In this document: positions 11,097-19,929 of the stretch, piece by piece
Position numbering within the stretch: position 1 is the stretch's first letter
Layout: the number at the start of each line of letters is the position of its first letter
Assembly (NCBI RefSeq): GCF_001598235.1
Contig: NZ_BCYO01000010.1
Location: 62,001 to 126,000, forward strand
Reading direction: 5' to 3'
From: Polaromonas jejuensis NBRC 106434
Lineage (GTDB): Bacteria; Pseudomonadota; Gammaproteobacteria; Burkholderiales; Burkholderiaceae_C
Length of the DNA: 64,000 nt
The notes under the pieces: generated by a model
The model's input: the letters and a program-made list of their open reading frames with translations, nothing else
What the model was told of the DNA's origin: nothing
Database searches by the model: none
Made by a program: the position numbers and the translations under genes

Positions 11097-11411
11097 ATGT
11101 CTCGCACTCACCTTCCGCTCTTGCCATCTCTCGCCAAGCTGGCTCGCTCCTTGGGGCAGCGGCTGCAACTCGCCCGTTGTCGGCGCAACCTTTCGACGAC
11201 CGTCTTTGCCGAAAGGGTGGGCATCTCCCGCAACACGCTCAAGCGCTTGGAGGAGGGAGACCCGAACGTGTCTCTCGGCACGTACCTGCGTGCGTTGCGC
11301 GTGCTGGGGCTTGAAACCGACATTGACGTCGTCGCGTGCGACGACGTGTTGGGCCGCAAGCTGCAAGACCTGAAGTCGCTGGGCCACCGGTCGACCTCGA
11401 CGGCGCCGTAA
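11097..11411 (+). CDS. HipB-like HTH antitoxin/regulator
   Basis: This 104-aa protein has a central Xre-type helix-turn-helix (TTVFAERVGISRNTLKRLEEGDPNVSLGTYLRALRVL, residues about 34-70). It is the antitoxin and DNA-binding partner of the HipA-like kinase that follows 16 bp downstream. Two matched inverted repeats surround its promoter, which fits autoregulation by a dimer on each site. The ATG at 11097 is the first in frame. Such proteins bind HipA and neutralise it, but neutralisation is inferred here from family and context. Confidence 0.88.
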   Translation: MSRTHLPLLPSLAKLARSLGQRLQLARCRRNLSTTVFAERVGISRNTLKRLEEGDPNVSLGTYLRALRVLGLETDIDVVACDDVLGRKLQDLKSLGHRSTSTAP

Positions 11412-11427
11412 ACTGAAAGAGTTCACC

Positions 11428-12708
11428 ATGGCTGCCAAGCAGACCACGCAAGTCGTGCGGTCCTCCCTCGAAGTGCACCTGGATGCACCGGAGTTGGGCC
11501 CCTGCATACAGGTCGGGTGCCTCTACCCCGCAGACGTCCGAGTCGACCTCGCACCTTCGTTCGAGTACACCCGGGAGTGGCTGGGCAATGGCCGGCGCTT
11601 CTTGTTGGACCCTCGCCTGGACCTCTATGCCGGCGAGCAGCACTCTGCGCACGCGCGCGGCTTCGGCATCTTTCTGGATTCAGCGCCCGACCGCTGGGGT
11701 CGGGTGCTCATGGAGCGGCGCGAGGCGAGCCAAGCAAAAAAGCAGCGGCGTCCGATGCGACGCCTCACCGACCTGGACTTCATGCTCGGGGTGCACGATT
11801 TCACCCGCACCGGCGCGCTTCGATTTCGGCGCGGGCCCCAAGAGCCATTCATCGATGACCACGAGCTGCCTGCGCCGCCCGTGACGGAGCTGCGCGAGCT
11901 GGCCGCCATTGTGCAGAAGCTCGATGAGCCGGGCGTTGAGGAACTGCCGGAATACGAGACGTGGCTCGCGATGCTCATGGCACCAGGCACTTCGCTGGGC
12001 GGCGCGCGGCCGAAGGCGACGTTCACCCAGACCGACGGCACTATGTGGCTTTCGAAATTTCCGGCCCACGACGACCGCTACGACTGGGGCAGCTGGGAGT
12101 ACCTTACACATCAGCTAGGCCGCGAAGCGGGCATCTGGGTGCCTGAGTCAGACCGACTGGCGCTCGGCGGCCGATACCATACGTTCTGCGTGAAGCGGTT
12201 TGACCGCGGCGTGAACGGGGACCCACGGGCCCGGCGCATGTATGCGTCGGCAATGACGTTGCTCGAGCGAGCGGACGGCGAAGCGGGTGCCAGCTACCTG
12301 GACCTCGTGGAGTTTCTGGAAACTCACGGCGGAGCGGGCCTCACGGTGGACCTGCAACAGCTGTTCCGACGTGCTGTCTTCAACCTGCTCGTCGGCAACC
12401 GAGATGACCACCTGCGCAACCACGGGTTCATTCGACTGCCAAGCGGCTGGCGCTTGAGTCAGGCTTTCGACATGAATCCGAACCGGGACAAGCGCCAACA
12501 TGCACTAACCTGGGACGGCAAGACCGCGGAGCCGGATTTGGAGGCGCTCAAAGAGACGGCGCCGTTCTATCGCATCACGCAGCCGCAGGACGCACAGGGC
12601 ATCATCGACGACGTCAAGAAAGTGGTGGTTTCCTGGCGCGACAAGGCGAAGGCCCTGCAGCTTCCGAGCGTCGAAGTGCAGTTGATGGAAACCGTCTTCG
12701 CTGTCTGA
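11428..12708 (+). CDS. HipA-like serine/threonine kinase toxin
   Basis: This 426-aa protein is close to E. coli HipA in length (440). A Gly-rich loop, GTSLGGARPKATF (residues about 190-202), matches the region that binds ATP and carries the autophosphorylated Ser in HipA. The catalytic segment GNRDDHLRNHGF (about 335-346) supplies the Asp and Asn, and FDMNP supplies the metal-binding Asp. HipA kinases phosphorylate translation-related targets such as GltX and induce dormancy. The target of this distant member cannot be read from the sequence. It follows the HipB-like gene closely. All key residues are present, so it looks intact. Confidence 0.9.
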   Translation: MAAKQTTQVVRSSLEVHLDAPELGPCIQVGCLYPADVRVDLAPSFEYTREWLGNGRRFLLDPRLDLYAGEQHSAHARGFGIFLDSAPDRWGRVLMERREASQAKKQRRPMRRLTDLDFMLGVHDFTRTGALRFRRGPQEPFIDDHELPAPPVTELRELAAIVQKLDEPGVEELPEYETWLAMLMAPGTSLGGARPKATFTQTDGTMWLSKFPAHDDRYDWGSWEYLTHQLGREAGIWVPESDRLALGGRYHTFCVKRFDRGVNGDPRARRMYASAMTLLERADGEAGASYLDLVEFLETHGGAGLTVDLQQLFRRAVFNLLVGNRDDHLRNHGFIRLPSGWRLSQAFDMNPNRDKRQHALTWDGKTAEPDLEALKETAPFYRITQPQDAQGIIDDVKKVVVSWRDKAKALQLPSVEVQLMETVFAV

Positions 12709-12938
12709 CTTTCTTCAGTATCGGCGCCTCACCGGCAAGCGTTGTTTGCAGCTCGCCCGTTTTGAACCAAATCGCCGCGCATTCCCCGACTACAGCGCCT
12801 TCAGGCGGTTATTCGGGGGGTCTTCACAAGAAGGCTTTCTCATGAACCTACAAGGGCTTTCGTTAGGTACCATTGCCGGAGCGGTAATGGGTCAGCTGCT
12901 TGCAACTTGGCCATCAGGGCAATAGCACCCATTCCCAT
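12709..12938 (+). other. Intergenic region with possible 27-aa ORF
   Basis: A short ORF at 12842-12925 (MNLQGLSLGTIAGAVMGQLL..., hydrophobic) is preceded by AGAAGG. I cannot link it to any family, and it may be a remnant. Nothing else in the interval looks coding. Confidence 0.25.
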
Positions 12939-12939
12939 G

Positions 12940-12968
12940 AAAAAAGCCGGTCATTGACCGGCTTTTTT
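12940..12968. terminator. Terminator of the cytochrome c5 gene (bidirectional)
   Basis: 13-bp perfect arms, A6-GCCGGTC (12940-12952) and GACCGGC-T6 (12956-12968), have a 3-base loop. U-runs occur in both directions. It lies just after the minus-strand cytochrome gene. Confidence 0.92.
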
Positions 12969-12986
12969 CCAAGGTGCTGGCGCGGC

Positions 12987-13847
12987 TTATTTGGCGGCGC
13001 TGACCATGTATTCGACCGCTGCCTTGATGTCTGCCTCGGAGGCCGCAGAGCCCCCTTTGGGCGGCATGGCGCCCTTGCCCTTGAGGGCGCTGGCGGTCAA
13101 TGCATCAATGCCGGCTTTGACGCGGGGTGCCCAGGCGGCCTTGTCGCCAAATTTGGGGGCGCCGGCTACACCGGCTGCGTGGCAAGCGACGCAAGTCTGT
13201 TTGTAGAGGGCTTCACCTGCACCTGCGCTGGCGGCGGCGTTACCGGCGGCGGCTGGCTTGTTGGCGGCTGCCAGGGCGGCGACCACAGAGGCGGGCGGGG
13301 TTGCCGCGGCTTGCGCCGCCGGTGCCGAGGCGGCCGCAGCGGGTGCCGCAGGCTCGGCAAACTTGCCGCCGGCGGCAGCGGTCATGTAGACCACGGCGCG
13401 GCCGACTTCTATGTCTTCGAAGTCGCCACCACCTTGTGCGCCCATCGCCCCCTTGCCCTTCAGGGCGGAATGCCAGAGTGCGTCAAAACCGGTGCCGATG
13501 CGGGGGCCCCAAGCGCCGGCATCGCCAAACTTGGGTGCGCCGGCCGCGCCCGATCCGTGGCAGGCAATGCACTGGGCCTTGTAGACTTCTTCACCCGACT
13601 TGAGGGGGCGGTTGGCATCACGGATTTCCACCATGCCGATTTTCTGGATGCGCAGCGCCACTGCCTTTTCAGCCTCCGCCGCACCGGCGGAGGGCTTGTT
13701 GGCGGAACTGACGTAATAAACCAGCCCGATGATGGCGAAAACGGGAACAACGAAAGAGAAAAAAACCGCTGCCAGCAGCTGCTGCGGGGTCTTGATCGGG
13801 CCAGTGTGGGCTTCTTCGTGGGCCGTGGTGTGGTCGTTTGCGCTCAT
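12987..13847 (-). CDS. Membrane-anchored diheme cytochrome c5
   Basis: This 286-aa protein has one N-terminal transmembrane anchor (LLAAVFFSFVVPVFAIIGLVYY, residues 24-46). Two tandem cytochrome c domains follow, with CIACH at residues 93-97 and CVACH at 220-224. Each is followed by APKFGD and by the Met-containing segment ALKGKGAM, the likely sixth haem ligand. The domains are joined by an Ala/Pro linker (about 163-210). Such proteins carry electrons from the quinol pool or bc1 complex to terminal oxidases in Burkholderiales. It is a single-gene unit with its own terminator. The repeated domain suggests internal duplication. Confidence 0.93.
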   Translation of the reverse strand: MSANDHTTAHEEAHTGPIKTPQQLLAAVFFSFVVPVFAIIGLVYYVSSANKPSAGAAEAEKAVALRIQKIGMVEIRDANRPLKSGEEVYKAQCIACHGSGAAGAPKFGDAGAWGPRIGTGFDALWHSALKGKGAMGAQGGGDFEDIEVGRAVVYMTAAAGGKFAEPAAPAAAASAPAAQAAATPPASVVAALAAANKPAAAGNAAASAGAGEALYKQTCVACHAAGVAGAPKFGDKAAWAPRVKAGIDALTASALKGKGAMPPKGGSAASEADIKAAVEYMVSAAK

Positions 13848-14106
13848 GGCGTCCTCAAAAAACTAACAATCGGGGGGCTATCGCGGGCTGCTACAGCGTC
13901 TGCTCAGCAACCGTGCATTATAGCCGGGGGGTCTGTAAATCATGCGCTGGCGAGGGTGCGGCGAGCCGTCACTGAACGGCTGTGGTGTGGAGGTTACGCC
14001 GGCGAGGTCATGACCGGGATCGCCCGCCTGTACCGCCCGGTTTGAAAAAAGTGCCGGCCCATCATCAGACCCGCGGCCCCGACCGGCTTGGCGGGTCGGG
14101 CGCTTT

Positions 14107-14469
14107 TCAAGGCTGGCGGGACGAGGGCCGCGGGTTGTGGCGCAGGCCGGGCATGTCCACGGCACGCAGGAGGCGTGTTTCCTGCGCCGTGATCAAGTGC
14201 GCCGAGGCCGAGAGGTAGGCCGGGAAATCCGGATGCGTGTCGCGCGCCCGGCAACGCTGCTCGTAATCGGCCAGGCTGTCATAGGCCCAGAGGTGCACGA
14301 ACTGGTTTTGGGGGCCGACCAGGCTGGTGTAGAAACCGACCGGGTGGCCCAGCGTCTGCATCAGTATGGGCATGGCCAGGCGGTTGAACACCTCCAGAAA
14401 CTCCGGCATCCTGCGCAGGGCGATGGTGTAGATGCGGTGGTCGATCAGGGGCTTGTCCAGGTCGTTCAT
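14107..14469 (-). CDS. NIPSNAP family protein (single domain)
   Basis: This 120-aa protein has the ferredoxin-like NIPSNAP pattern: IDHRIYTIALRRMPEFLEVFNRLAMPI, then LGHPVGFYTSLVGPQNQFVHLWAYDSLADYEQRCRARDTHPDF. The biochemical role of the family is not settled. Bacterial members often sit in catabolic operons. Its ATG overlaps the stop of the upstream flavoprotein gene (ATGA, 14466-14469), indicating translational coupling. A larger NIPSNAP protein accompanies the second flavoprotein at 22145, which suggests a shared function. Confidence 0.9.
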   Translation of the reverse strand: MNDLDKPLIDHRIYTIALRRMPEFLEVFNRLAMPILMQTLGHPVGFYTSLVGPQNQFVHLWAYDSLADYEQRCRARDTHPDFPAYLSASAHLITAQETRLLRAVDMPGLRHNPRPSSRQP

Positions 14470-16172
14470 GCGCGCGCTCCTGCGCGGTCGGCGATGTGGT
14501 TGGCGGTGACGAAGCCGAAGGTCATGTTCGGGCCGTGCGTGATGCCGGCGCCCGGATAGCTGCCGCCCATCATGCTGGCGCGGTCGTTGCCGACGGCATA
14601 CAGCCCCTGGATGGCGGAGCCGTCGCGCTTGAGCACTTCACCCACCACGCTGGTCTGGATGCCGTCGAAGGTGCCCAGATCGCCCATGATGACCTTGACC
14701 GCGAAGAAGGGGCCTTTTTGCACCGGCGCCACACAGGGATTGGGCTGGTTCTCGGGGTCGGCCAGGTAGCGGTTGAAGGCGGTGCGGCCACGGCCAAAGG
14801 CCGGGTCCCGGCCTTGCACGGCATCCTTGTTGTAGTCGCGCACGGTTTGCTCCAGTCCCGCCGGGTCGATGCCGGCGTGCCGGGCGAGTTCGGCCAGCGT
14901 GTCGCCCTTGATCAGGTAGCCATTGCGCACCAGATGCCCTATCGGCATGGGCGCCGGTTTGACATAGCCTATGCCGTATTTGCCCAGCGTTGTCTTGTCG
15001 CAGACCAGCCACATGGCCGTTTCCTTCTGGCCTTCGCAGGCGCGGATCATGGCGGCGCCGACATCATGGTAGGAGTTGGATTCGTTGGTGAAGCGCTGGC
15101 CGGACCGAAGCACGCCGATGATGCCGGGCTTGTAGCGGTCCAGCAGGTGCGGGAACACGCCGAATTCGCCATTGCCGTAGGGAACGCGCGACACGGGCAT
15201 CCAGGCCGCGCTGTCCTTGAAGCGGATGTCGGCCACCGCACCCAGTGCCTCGGCCATGGTCACGCCGTCGCCGGTATTGCCCGCCGGGGTAGGCGACAAA
15301 TGCTCGCCGCTGCGCCGGACATGCGGGTAGGCCTGCGCGATGCGCCTCACATCCTGCGGGAAGCCGCCGCAGGCCAGTACCACGCCGTGGCGCGCGGTGA
15401 TGCGGCGCTCGCCGCCTTCCCCGCTGGCCAGCACACCGACCGCCTGGCCGTCTTCGATCAGTATCTTGTTGACCGGACTGCTGGTCAGGATAGGAATGCC
15501 CAGGTCCAGCGCGGACTGCGCCAGGCGCGCCGCCAGCGCGTTGCCGCTGGTCACGTTGATGCCGCGGCGGTACAGCAGCAGCTCTTTCATGTGGGTGACC
15601 AGGCGTTTGGCCACGTAGAGGAAGGAGGTCAGCGACTGGGTGGCCTGGAAAAAATGCTTGAGATCGGCATTCGATGAGTTGAACATCATGCCGATGAAGG
15701 TGATGGTTTTCAGCGGCGGCTTCAGTCGCGGCATGTCCTTGCCGAGACCCCGGATGTCGTAAGGCGCGGCCAGAATGGAGCGGCCGACAGCCACCCCGCC
15801 CGGCCGGTCCGGATGGTAGTCGGGGTAGAGCGTGGGCACGAACTTCATGGCCGTCTCGCGCTCCATGAACTCGACCATCTTCGGGCCGTTGGCGATGAAG
15901 GCCTGCACCGTGGCTTCATCGTAAAAGGCGCCGGCCTCCTGCATCAGGTAGGTGCGCACGGCGGCCGCGGTGTCGGCCGGGTTTTGCTGGCGGCCGTGCG
16001 GGCCCATGGGAATCCACAGCACGCCGCCGGACAGGGCGGTGGTGCCGCCAAACACGGGTTCCTTTTCCAGCACCACCACATTGAGGCCGCGCTTGCGGGC
16101 CGTGATGGCGGTGGTCAGGCCGGCGGCACCGGAGCCGACGACGATCAGGTCACATTCAAGGTTTTGGGGCAT
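14466..16172 (-). CDS. FAD-dependent dehydrogenase, KstD/fumarate-reductase type (paralogue 1)
   Basis: This 568-aa protein starts at the ATG at 16172, preceded by GGAGAA; the frame stays open further upstream only because a repeat lies there. The N-terminal FAD motif is DLIVVGSGAAGLTTAITARK with EKEPVFGGTTALSGG. The C-terminal FAD motif is GLYAVGNDRASMMGGSYPGAG. The Tyr and the Gly four residues later (Y-P-G-A-G) match the catalytic Tyr/Gly of 3-ketosteroid-delta1-dehydrogenases. The family removes hydrogens from a C-C bond next to a ring ketone. It lies in an SDR-FAD-NIPSNAP operon. The substrate is unknown. Confidence 0.9.
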   Translation of the reverse strand: MPQNLECDLIVVGSGAAGLTTAITARKRGLNVVVLEKEPVFGGTTALSGGVLWIPMGPHGRQQNPADTAAAVRTYLMQEAGAFYDEATVQAFIANGPKMVEFMERETAMKFVPTLYPDYHPDRPGGVAVGRSILAAPYDIRGLGKDMPRLKPPLKTITFIGMMFNSSNADLKHFFQATQSLTSFLYVAKRLVTHMKELLLYRRGINVTSGNALAARLAQSALDLGIPILTSSPVNKILIEDGQAVGVLASGEGGERRITARHGVVLACGGFPQDVRRIAQAYPHVRRSGEHLSPTPAGNTGDGVTMAEALGAVADIRFKDSAAWMPVSRVPYGNGEFGVFPHLLDRYKPGIIGVLRSGQRFTNESNSYHDVGAAMIRACEGQKETAMWLVCDKTTLGKYGIGYVKPAPMPIGHLVRNGYLIKGDTLAELARHAGIDPAGLEQTVRDYNKDAVQGRDPAFGRGRTAFNRYLADPENQPNPCVAPVQKGPFFAVKVIMGDLGTFDGIQTSVVGEVLKRDGSAIQGLYAVGNDRASMMGGSYPGAGITHGPNMTFGFVTANHIADRAGARA

Positions 16173-17202
16173 TTGCTTCTCCAGCGGGATCCGAAAAGTG
16201 AGAGGCCGCCGCCGCGCCGGGCTGCCCCAAGCAAGGCACGGCCCCCGAGGGGCTGGAGTCTGCGGCTCCCAGCCTGCTTGAGCAGGCTGGGACAGGCGAC
16301 AGAGGCGAAGCGTCTCGCGAGCCGCGGCCTGCAAGGCCTCGCGTAGTACGCGAAGCGTTCTCGAAGAGCGGCGTAGCCACAAGCGTGGGGGCCACGTTGT
16401 AGCCGGGGCGTGGCACCATGTCCATCAGCATGGAGGACATGCCGCCGTCCACGGACAGCTCGGCGCCATTGACGTAGGCCGCGCGCGGGCTGGCCAGAAA
16501 GAGGGCGACGTCGGCGATGTCCTGGGGCTCGCCGACGCGGCCGCTGGCCGTGACGGCGGCGCGTTTTTGCTCGAAGCCGGCTTCCTCGTAAAACCTGGCG
16601 GACAGCGCGGTGCGTATCATGCCGGGGCAGATCGCGTTGCTGCGTATCCCGTGCGGGCCCCATTCCACCGCCATCTGGCGTGACAGCAGCAGCACACCGG
16701 CCTTGCTGGCGCTGTAGGCGCCGCTGCTGCTTTGCGGAAACAGGCTGGCAATCGAGGCCACGTTCACGATGCTGCCCCGACCGATGGCCCGCATCGCTGG
16801 CGAAAAGGCGCGGGCACACAGCAGGTAGCCCGTCAGGTTGACGGACAGCACATGGTTCCAGTCGTTCAGCGTGACCTGATCGAGGCCGGCGGCGCGGAGC
16901 ATGCCGGCGTTGTTGATCAGTACCTCACAGGGGCCCAAGGCTTGCCGGACCCGGCTGGCGGCGGCCAGGGTATCGGCTTCACTGGACGTGTCGCACCCGA
17001 TGGCCAGGGCCGTCAGGCCCTGCTGCGCCAATGTCTTTTGCAGGGACTGCACACCCGCGAGATCGCGGTCCAGCAAAGCCACATGGGCCCCCACCTGCGC
17101 TAGGCTAGTGGCGATGGCGGCGCCAATGCCGCTGGCCGCCCCGGTGACGACGCAGATTTTGTCTTCCAGTTCGAGCCAGTGCGGCTTGGACGTCACCGTC
17201 AT
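16156..17202 (-). CDS. SDR oxidoreductase with repeat-derived C-terminal extension
   Basis: This ORF encodes 348 aa. Residues 1 to about 270 form a normal short-chain dehydrogenase with the NAD motif TGAASGIG, the NNAG motif, and catalytic Ser/Tyr/Lys in the NVASIAS and YSASK segments. Its natural end appears to be near MLMDMVPRPGYN. The remaining ~75 residues (from VAPTLVATPLFENASR on) are translated from the composite repeat at 16203-16391, so the original stop seems lost. The tail overlaps the start of the downstream flavoprotein by 17 bp. The likely role is oxidation of a ring or side-chain hydroxyl in the catabolic pathway. Confidence 0.85.
   Translation of the reverse strand: MTVTSKPHWLELEDKICVVTGAASGIGAAIATSLAQVGAHVALLDRDLAGVQSLQKTLAQQGLTALAIGCDTSSEADTLAAASRVRQALGPCEVLINNAGMLRAAGLDQVTLNDWNHVLSVNLTGYLLCARAFSPAMRAIGRGSIVNVASIASLFPQSSSGAYSASKAGVLLLSRQMAVEWGPHGIRSNAICPGMIRTALSARFYEEAGFEQKRAAVTASGRVGEPQDIADVALFLASPRAAYVNGAELSVDGGMSSMLMDMVPRPGYNVAPTLVATPLFENASRTTRGLAGRGSRDASPLSPVPACSSRLGAADSSPSGAVPCLGQPGAAAASHFSDPAGEANAPKP
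16203..16391 (-). repeat. Composite GC-rich interspersed repeat, long copy
   Basis: On the minus strand it runs from CCCCCACGCTTGTGG through CGCGTACTACGCG, a hairpin around CCCAGCCTGC/GCAGGCTGGG, CCCCTCGGGGG and on to a CTTGGGGCAGCCCGGCG end. Its left 44 bp are identical to 9427-9470. The order CCCAG hairpin, CTC(C)AGCCCC, TTGGGGC(A/G)GCCCGGCG is shared with 26479-26634. Confidence 0.85.
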
Positions 17203-17375
17203 TGATATCTCCAGGTTGAACCAGTCATCCCGACTGGCCCGCAGGTTAGAAATGGAGACAAGCGTGGGGTTTGTCTCTTGTCATGGCTTATGCATTGTGG
17301 TTTTGAGGGCACTTTTGTGCCATTGACGATTCCCGCCAACAACAGGACAATTCATGCATTTTCAGTGCCTGATTT
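17203..17375. promoter_or_regulatory. Divergent promoter region SDR/AraC
   Basis: This is the 173-bp region between the minus-strand SDR operon and the plus-strand AraC-type regulator. It contains a small hairpin (GAGACAA 17255-17261, TTGTCTC 17271-17277) around ACAAGCGTGGGG, a 12-bp piece also found at the edge of the composite repeat. It is a likely site of AraC-type control, but no clear -35/-10 pair was found. Confidence 0.4.
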
Positions 17376-18305
17376 ATGGTGCGACGCAGCATTCCCCACT
17401 ACGACCTGTATGGCGACCAGGCGGTGCCGGGCTGGTCGAACTCGTTCAACTTCGAATGGATCCCCGAGCGCTCGGGGCCCAACAACTGGGAAATCCAGCC
17501 CCATGTGCATGACGCCTTTGTTCAGCTGCTCTACCTGACGCAAGGCACGGTGCAGGTTCAGCTGGACAGCGCGCGGCATTTTGTCAGGGCGCCTTGTTTG
17601 CTGGTGGTGCCGGCGCGCACCGTGCACGGCCTTCACTTTTCGCCGGATGTGCAGGGGGCGGTGGTCACTGCCACGCAGAAGCCGCTGGAGTCCCTGGCCA
17701 GCGTGCTCATGTCCGAGCTGCTGCCTGTCATCCGTACGCCCACCGTGCTGCCCATTGAAGAGTCGTCCCGTCACGCCGATGCCCTGATGCCCCTGTTTCT
17801 GGCGGTGGAGCGCGAGTACCGCCACCCGGCCAGTGGCCAGGTGGCGGCGGGCATGTCCCTGCTGACGGCCTTGCTGGTGCAGGTGGCGCGCATCCAGGAC
17901 AGCCTGCAAACGGCGACGCCCTCCATCACCTCGCGCAAGTCGGCACAAATCGAGCGCTTCAGGGCCCTGGTGGACGCCCGCTTCCGGACCCGTCTGACGG
18001 TGGATGCCTGTGCCAGCGAGCTGGGGGTGACCGCCGGCCAACTGACCCGGCTGTGCCGCGAGGTGCTGGGCATCTCCAGCCTGGACGTCATCAATGCCCG
18101 CATCGTGCATGAGGCCCAGCGCGACCTGGTTTACACCTCGACCACCGTGAAACAGCTGGCGGCAGCGCTGGGCTTTGACGATGAGGCCTATTTCAGCCGG
18201 TTTTTCCGCAAGCAAACCGGCCAGACACCGCGCGAGTTCCGGGCCAGCGTGCTGGCACAGATGAGCGGCACGGCGGCCGCCCCGGTGGTGCTGCCTTCCT
18301 CCTGA
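17376..18305 (+). CDS. AraC-family transcriptional regulator
   Basis: This 309-aa protein has an N-terminal cupin-like effector domain (residues about 30-100, with QPHVHDAFVQLLYLTQG and VVPARTVHGLHF). Two C-terminal helix-turn-helix motifs follow (about 195-290, with LTVDACASELGVTAGQLTRLCRE and VKQLAAALGFDDEAYFSRFFRKQTGQTPREFR). This layout is like PobR-type activators that bind aromatic or hydroaromatic acids. It is divergent from the SDR-FAD-NIPSNAP operon, which it probably activates. The ATG at 17376 has no strong ribosome site. Confidence 0.9.
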   Translation: MVRRSIPHYDLYGDQAVPGWSNSFNFEWIPERSGPNNWEIQPHVHDAFVQLLYLTQGTVQVQLDSARHFVRAPCLLVVPARTVHGLHFSPDVQGAVVTATQKPLESLASVLMSELLPVIRTPTVLPIEESSRHADALMPLFLAVEREYRHPASGQVAAGMSLLTALLVQVARIQDSLQTATPSITSRKSAQIERFRALVDARFRTRLTVDACASELGVTAGQLTRLCREVLGISSLDVINARIVHEAQRDLVYTSTTVKQLAAALGFDDEAYFSRFFRKQTGQTPREFRASVLAQMSGTAAAPVVLPSS

Positions 18306-18332
18306 CGCCCCCGGGCGCCTTGACCCCGTTCA

Positions 18333-19919
18333 TCAGGCGGTAGCGTTGCGGAAGTAAGCGTCGGGCATCACGGCCAGCGACGCGGCAATGCGGGGCACAA
18401 ACGCCATCTGGTCCAGCACGTCGCGCTGCAAATCAATGCCGGGTGCGATTTCAAACAGCTCGATGCCTTCGGCCGTGAGGCGAAAGCTGGCGCGTTCGGT
18501 GAGGTACAGCACCTCCTGCCGGCGCACCAGACCTTGCGGGCCGCTGAAGGTGATCTGTTCAACCTGCTTCACCAGTTTCTTGACCCCGCCCTGCTGCAGC
18601 ACGCGCATCCGGCCATCGCCGGTCTGCAGCTTCACGCCCTTGGCGGCCAGCGTGCCGCAGAACACCACCTTGCGGGCGTTCTGTGCAATGTCGATGAAAC
18701 CGCCGGGCCCGACCGTGAGGCCGCCCAGGCGTGACACGTTCACATTGCCCTGCGCATCGAATTCTCCGAAGCCGAGGAAGGCGATGTCCAGGCCCCCGCC
18801 GGCATAGAAGTCGAATTGCGTGGCGGCGTCCAGCATGGCCGTGGCGTTGCGCGCGTAGCCGAACAGCACGCCATCCATCAGCGTGCCGCCATAGGTGCCG
18901 TGTTCTATGGTCTGGTAGAGGCGGTGCTGCTCCCCGCGGGCGGCGATCAGCTTGGCGACTGCATCGGGCACGCCCACGCCGTAGTTGACGACCGGCCTGG
19001 CCTTGCCGGTGTTGAACAGTTCCTCGGCGGCGCGGCGGGCCACGGCCTGGCGTTCGCTGAAGGCCCCGGCTGCGGCAGCCTTCTCGGCTTCGTGGTCTTT
19101 GCTCTCACTTTCATAGCGTTCAACGCCCGTCAACTCTCCACTAAGGGCCGGATCGAAGGGGATGTCGTAACTCGCTCTCTGGTCCGGGTCGACCACGATG
19201 GCATCGACCCAGGCCGAAGGAATGCGCACCTCGCGTGCCTTCAAGGCACCGCGGGGCAGGCGTTCCTTGACCTGCACGATCACGGTGCCGCCGCTGTTGC
19301 GCGCGGCCAGGGCCAGCGATGGGGCGTCGAGGTTGGCGGCCTCGTGCTCGAAGCTGATGTTGCCGTCCTCGTCGGCCGCGCTGGCACGCACCAGCGCCAC
19401 GTGGATGGGGAAGGGTTTGTAGCGCAGGTACTCGCGTCCGTCCATCTGCACCACTTCGGCCAGGTCTTCCCTGGCCGAGGCATTCATCCTGCCGCCGCCC
19501 CGGCGCGGATCGCAGACGGTGCCCAGGCCCACATGGGTGAAGAGTCCGGGCCGGCCGGCGCCAATCTCGCGCATGAGCTGGCTGGAGACCCCGCCGGGCA
19601 GGATGTAGGCCTCGATTTTCTCGGCTTCGGCCAGCTGCTGCATCGCGGGCGACCAGACCCAGTGCCCGCCTATCACCCGCTTGACCAGGCCCTCGTGCGC
19701 AAAGCAGTTCATGCCCTTGGTTTTCTTGTCGCCAATGCCCAGCGCGTGGACCATGGTCAGGTTGCGCGGCTGCTGCGTGGCCAGAAAGCGCGCCTGCACC
19801 GCTTCAAACAAACAGCTGGCCTCCATCAGGCCGCCACCGCCGCCCATCAGTCCCACGGTGTCGCCGTCACGGATCAGCCCGGCGGCTTGCGCCGCGCTCA
19901 TGAATTTGCTGCTGCTCAT
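18333..19919 (-). CDS. Family I CoA-transferase (fused alpha-beta)
   Basis: This 528-aa protein joins both halves of a family I CoA-transferase. The alpha half has GDTVGLMGGGGGLMEAS. The beta half contains the catalytic-Glu region TIEHGTYGGT followed by DFYAGGGLDIAFLGFGE and VNVSRLGGLTVGPGGFIDI. It moves CoA between a short acyl-CoA and a free acid. GGAGAG precedes the ATG at 19919, and the acyl-CoA dehydrogenase gene ends 10 bp upstream, so the two are coexpressed. It probably activates the ring-derived acid for beta-oxidation-like steps. Confidence 0.92.
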   Translation of the reverse strand: MSSSKFMSAAQAAGLIRDGDTVGLMGGGGGLMEASCLFEAVQARFLATQQPRNLTMVHALGIGDKKTKGMNCFAHEGLVKRVIGGHWVWSPAMQQLAEAEKIEAYILPGGVSSQLMREIGAGRPGLFTHVGLGTVCDPRRGGGRMNASAREDLAEVVQMDGREYLRYKPFPIHVALVRASAADEDGNISFEHEAANLDAPSLALAARNSGGTVIVQVKERLPRGALKAREVRIPSAWVDAIVVDPDQRASYDIPFDPALSGELTGVERYESESKDHEAEKAAAAGAFSERQAVARRAAEELFNTGKARPVVNYGVGVPDAVAKLIAARGEQHRLYQTIEHGTYGGTLMDGVLFGYARNATAMLDAATQFDFYAGGGLDIAFLGFGEFDAQGNVNVSRLGGLTVGPGGFIDIAQNARKVVFCGTLAAKGVKLQTGDGRMRVLQQGGVKKLVKQVEQITFSGPQGLVRRQEVLYLTERASFRLTAEGIELFEIAPGIDLQRDVLDQMAFVPRIAASLAVMPDAYFRNATA

Positions 19920-19929
19920 ACGGCTCTCC

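Noticed and set aside
12900..14045. 381-codon plus-strand frame opposite the cytochrome c5 gene
   Set aside because: Starts inside the terminator and mirrors a gene with two haem motifs.
14466..16382. Upstream extension of flavoprotein 1 by 70 codons
   Set aside because: The extra codons are translated repeat DNA. A good ribosome site and the family N-terminus support the ATG at 16172.
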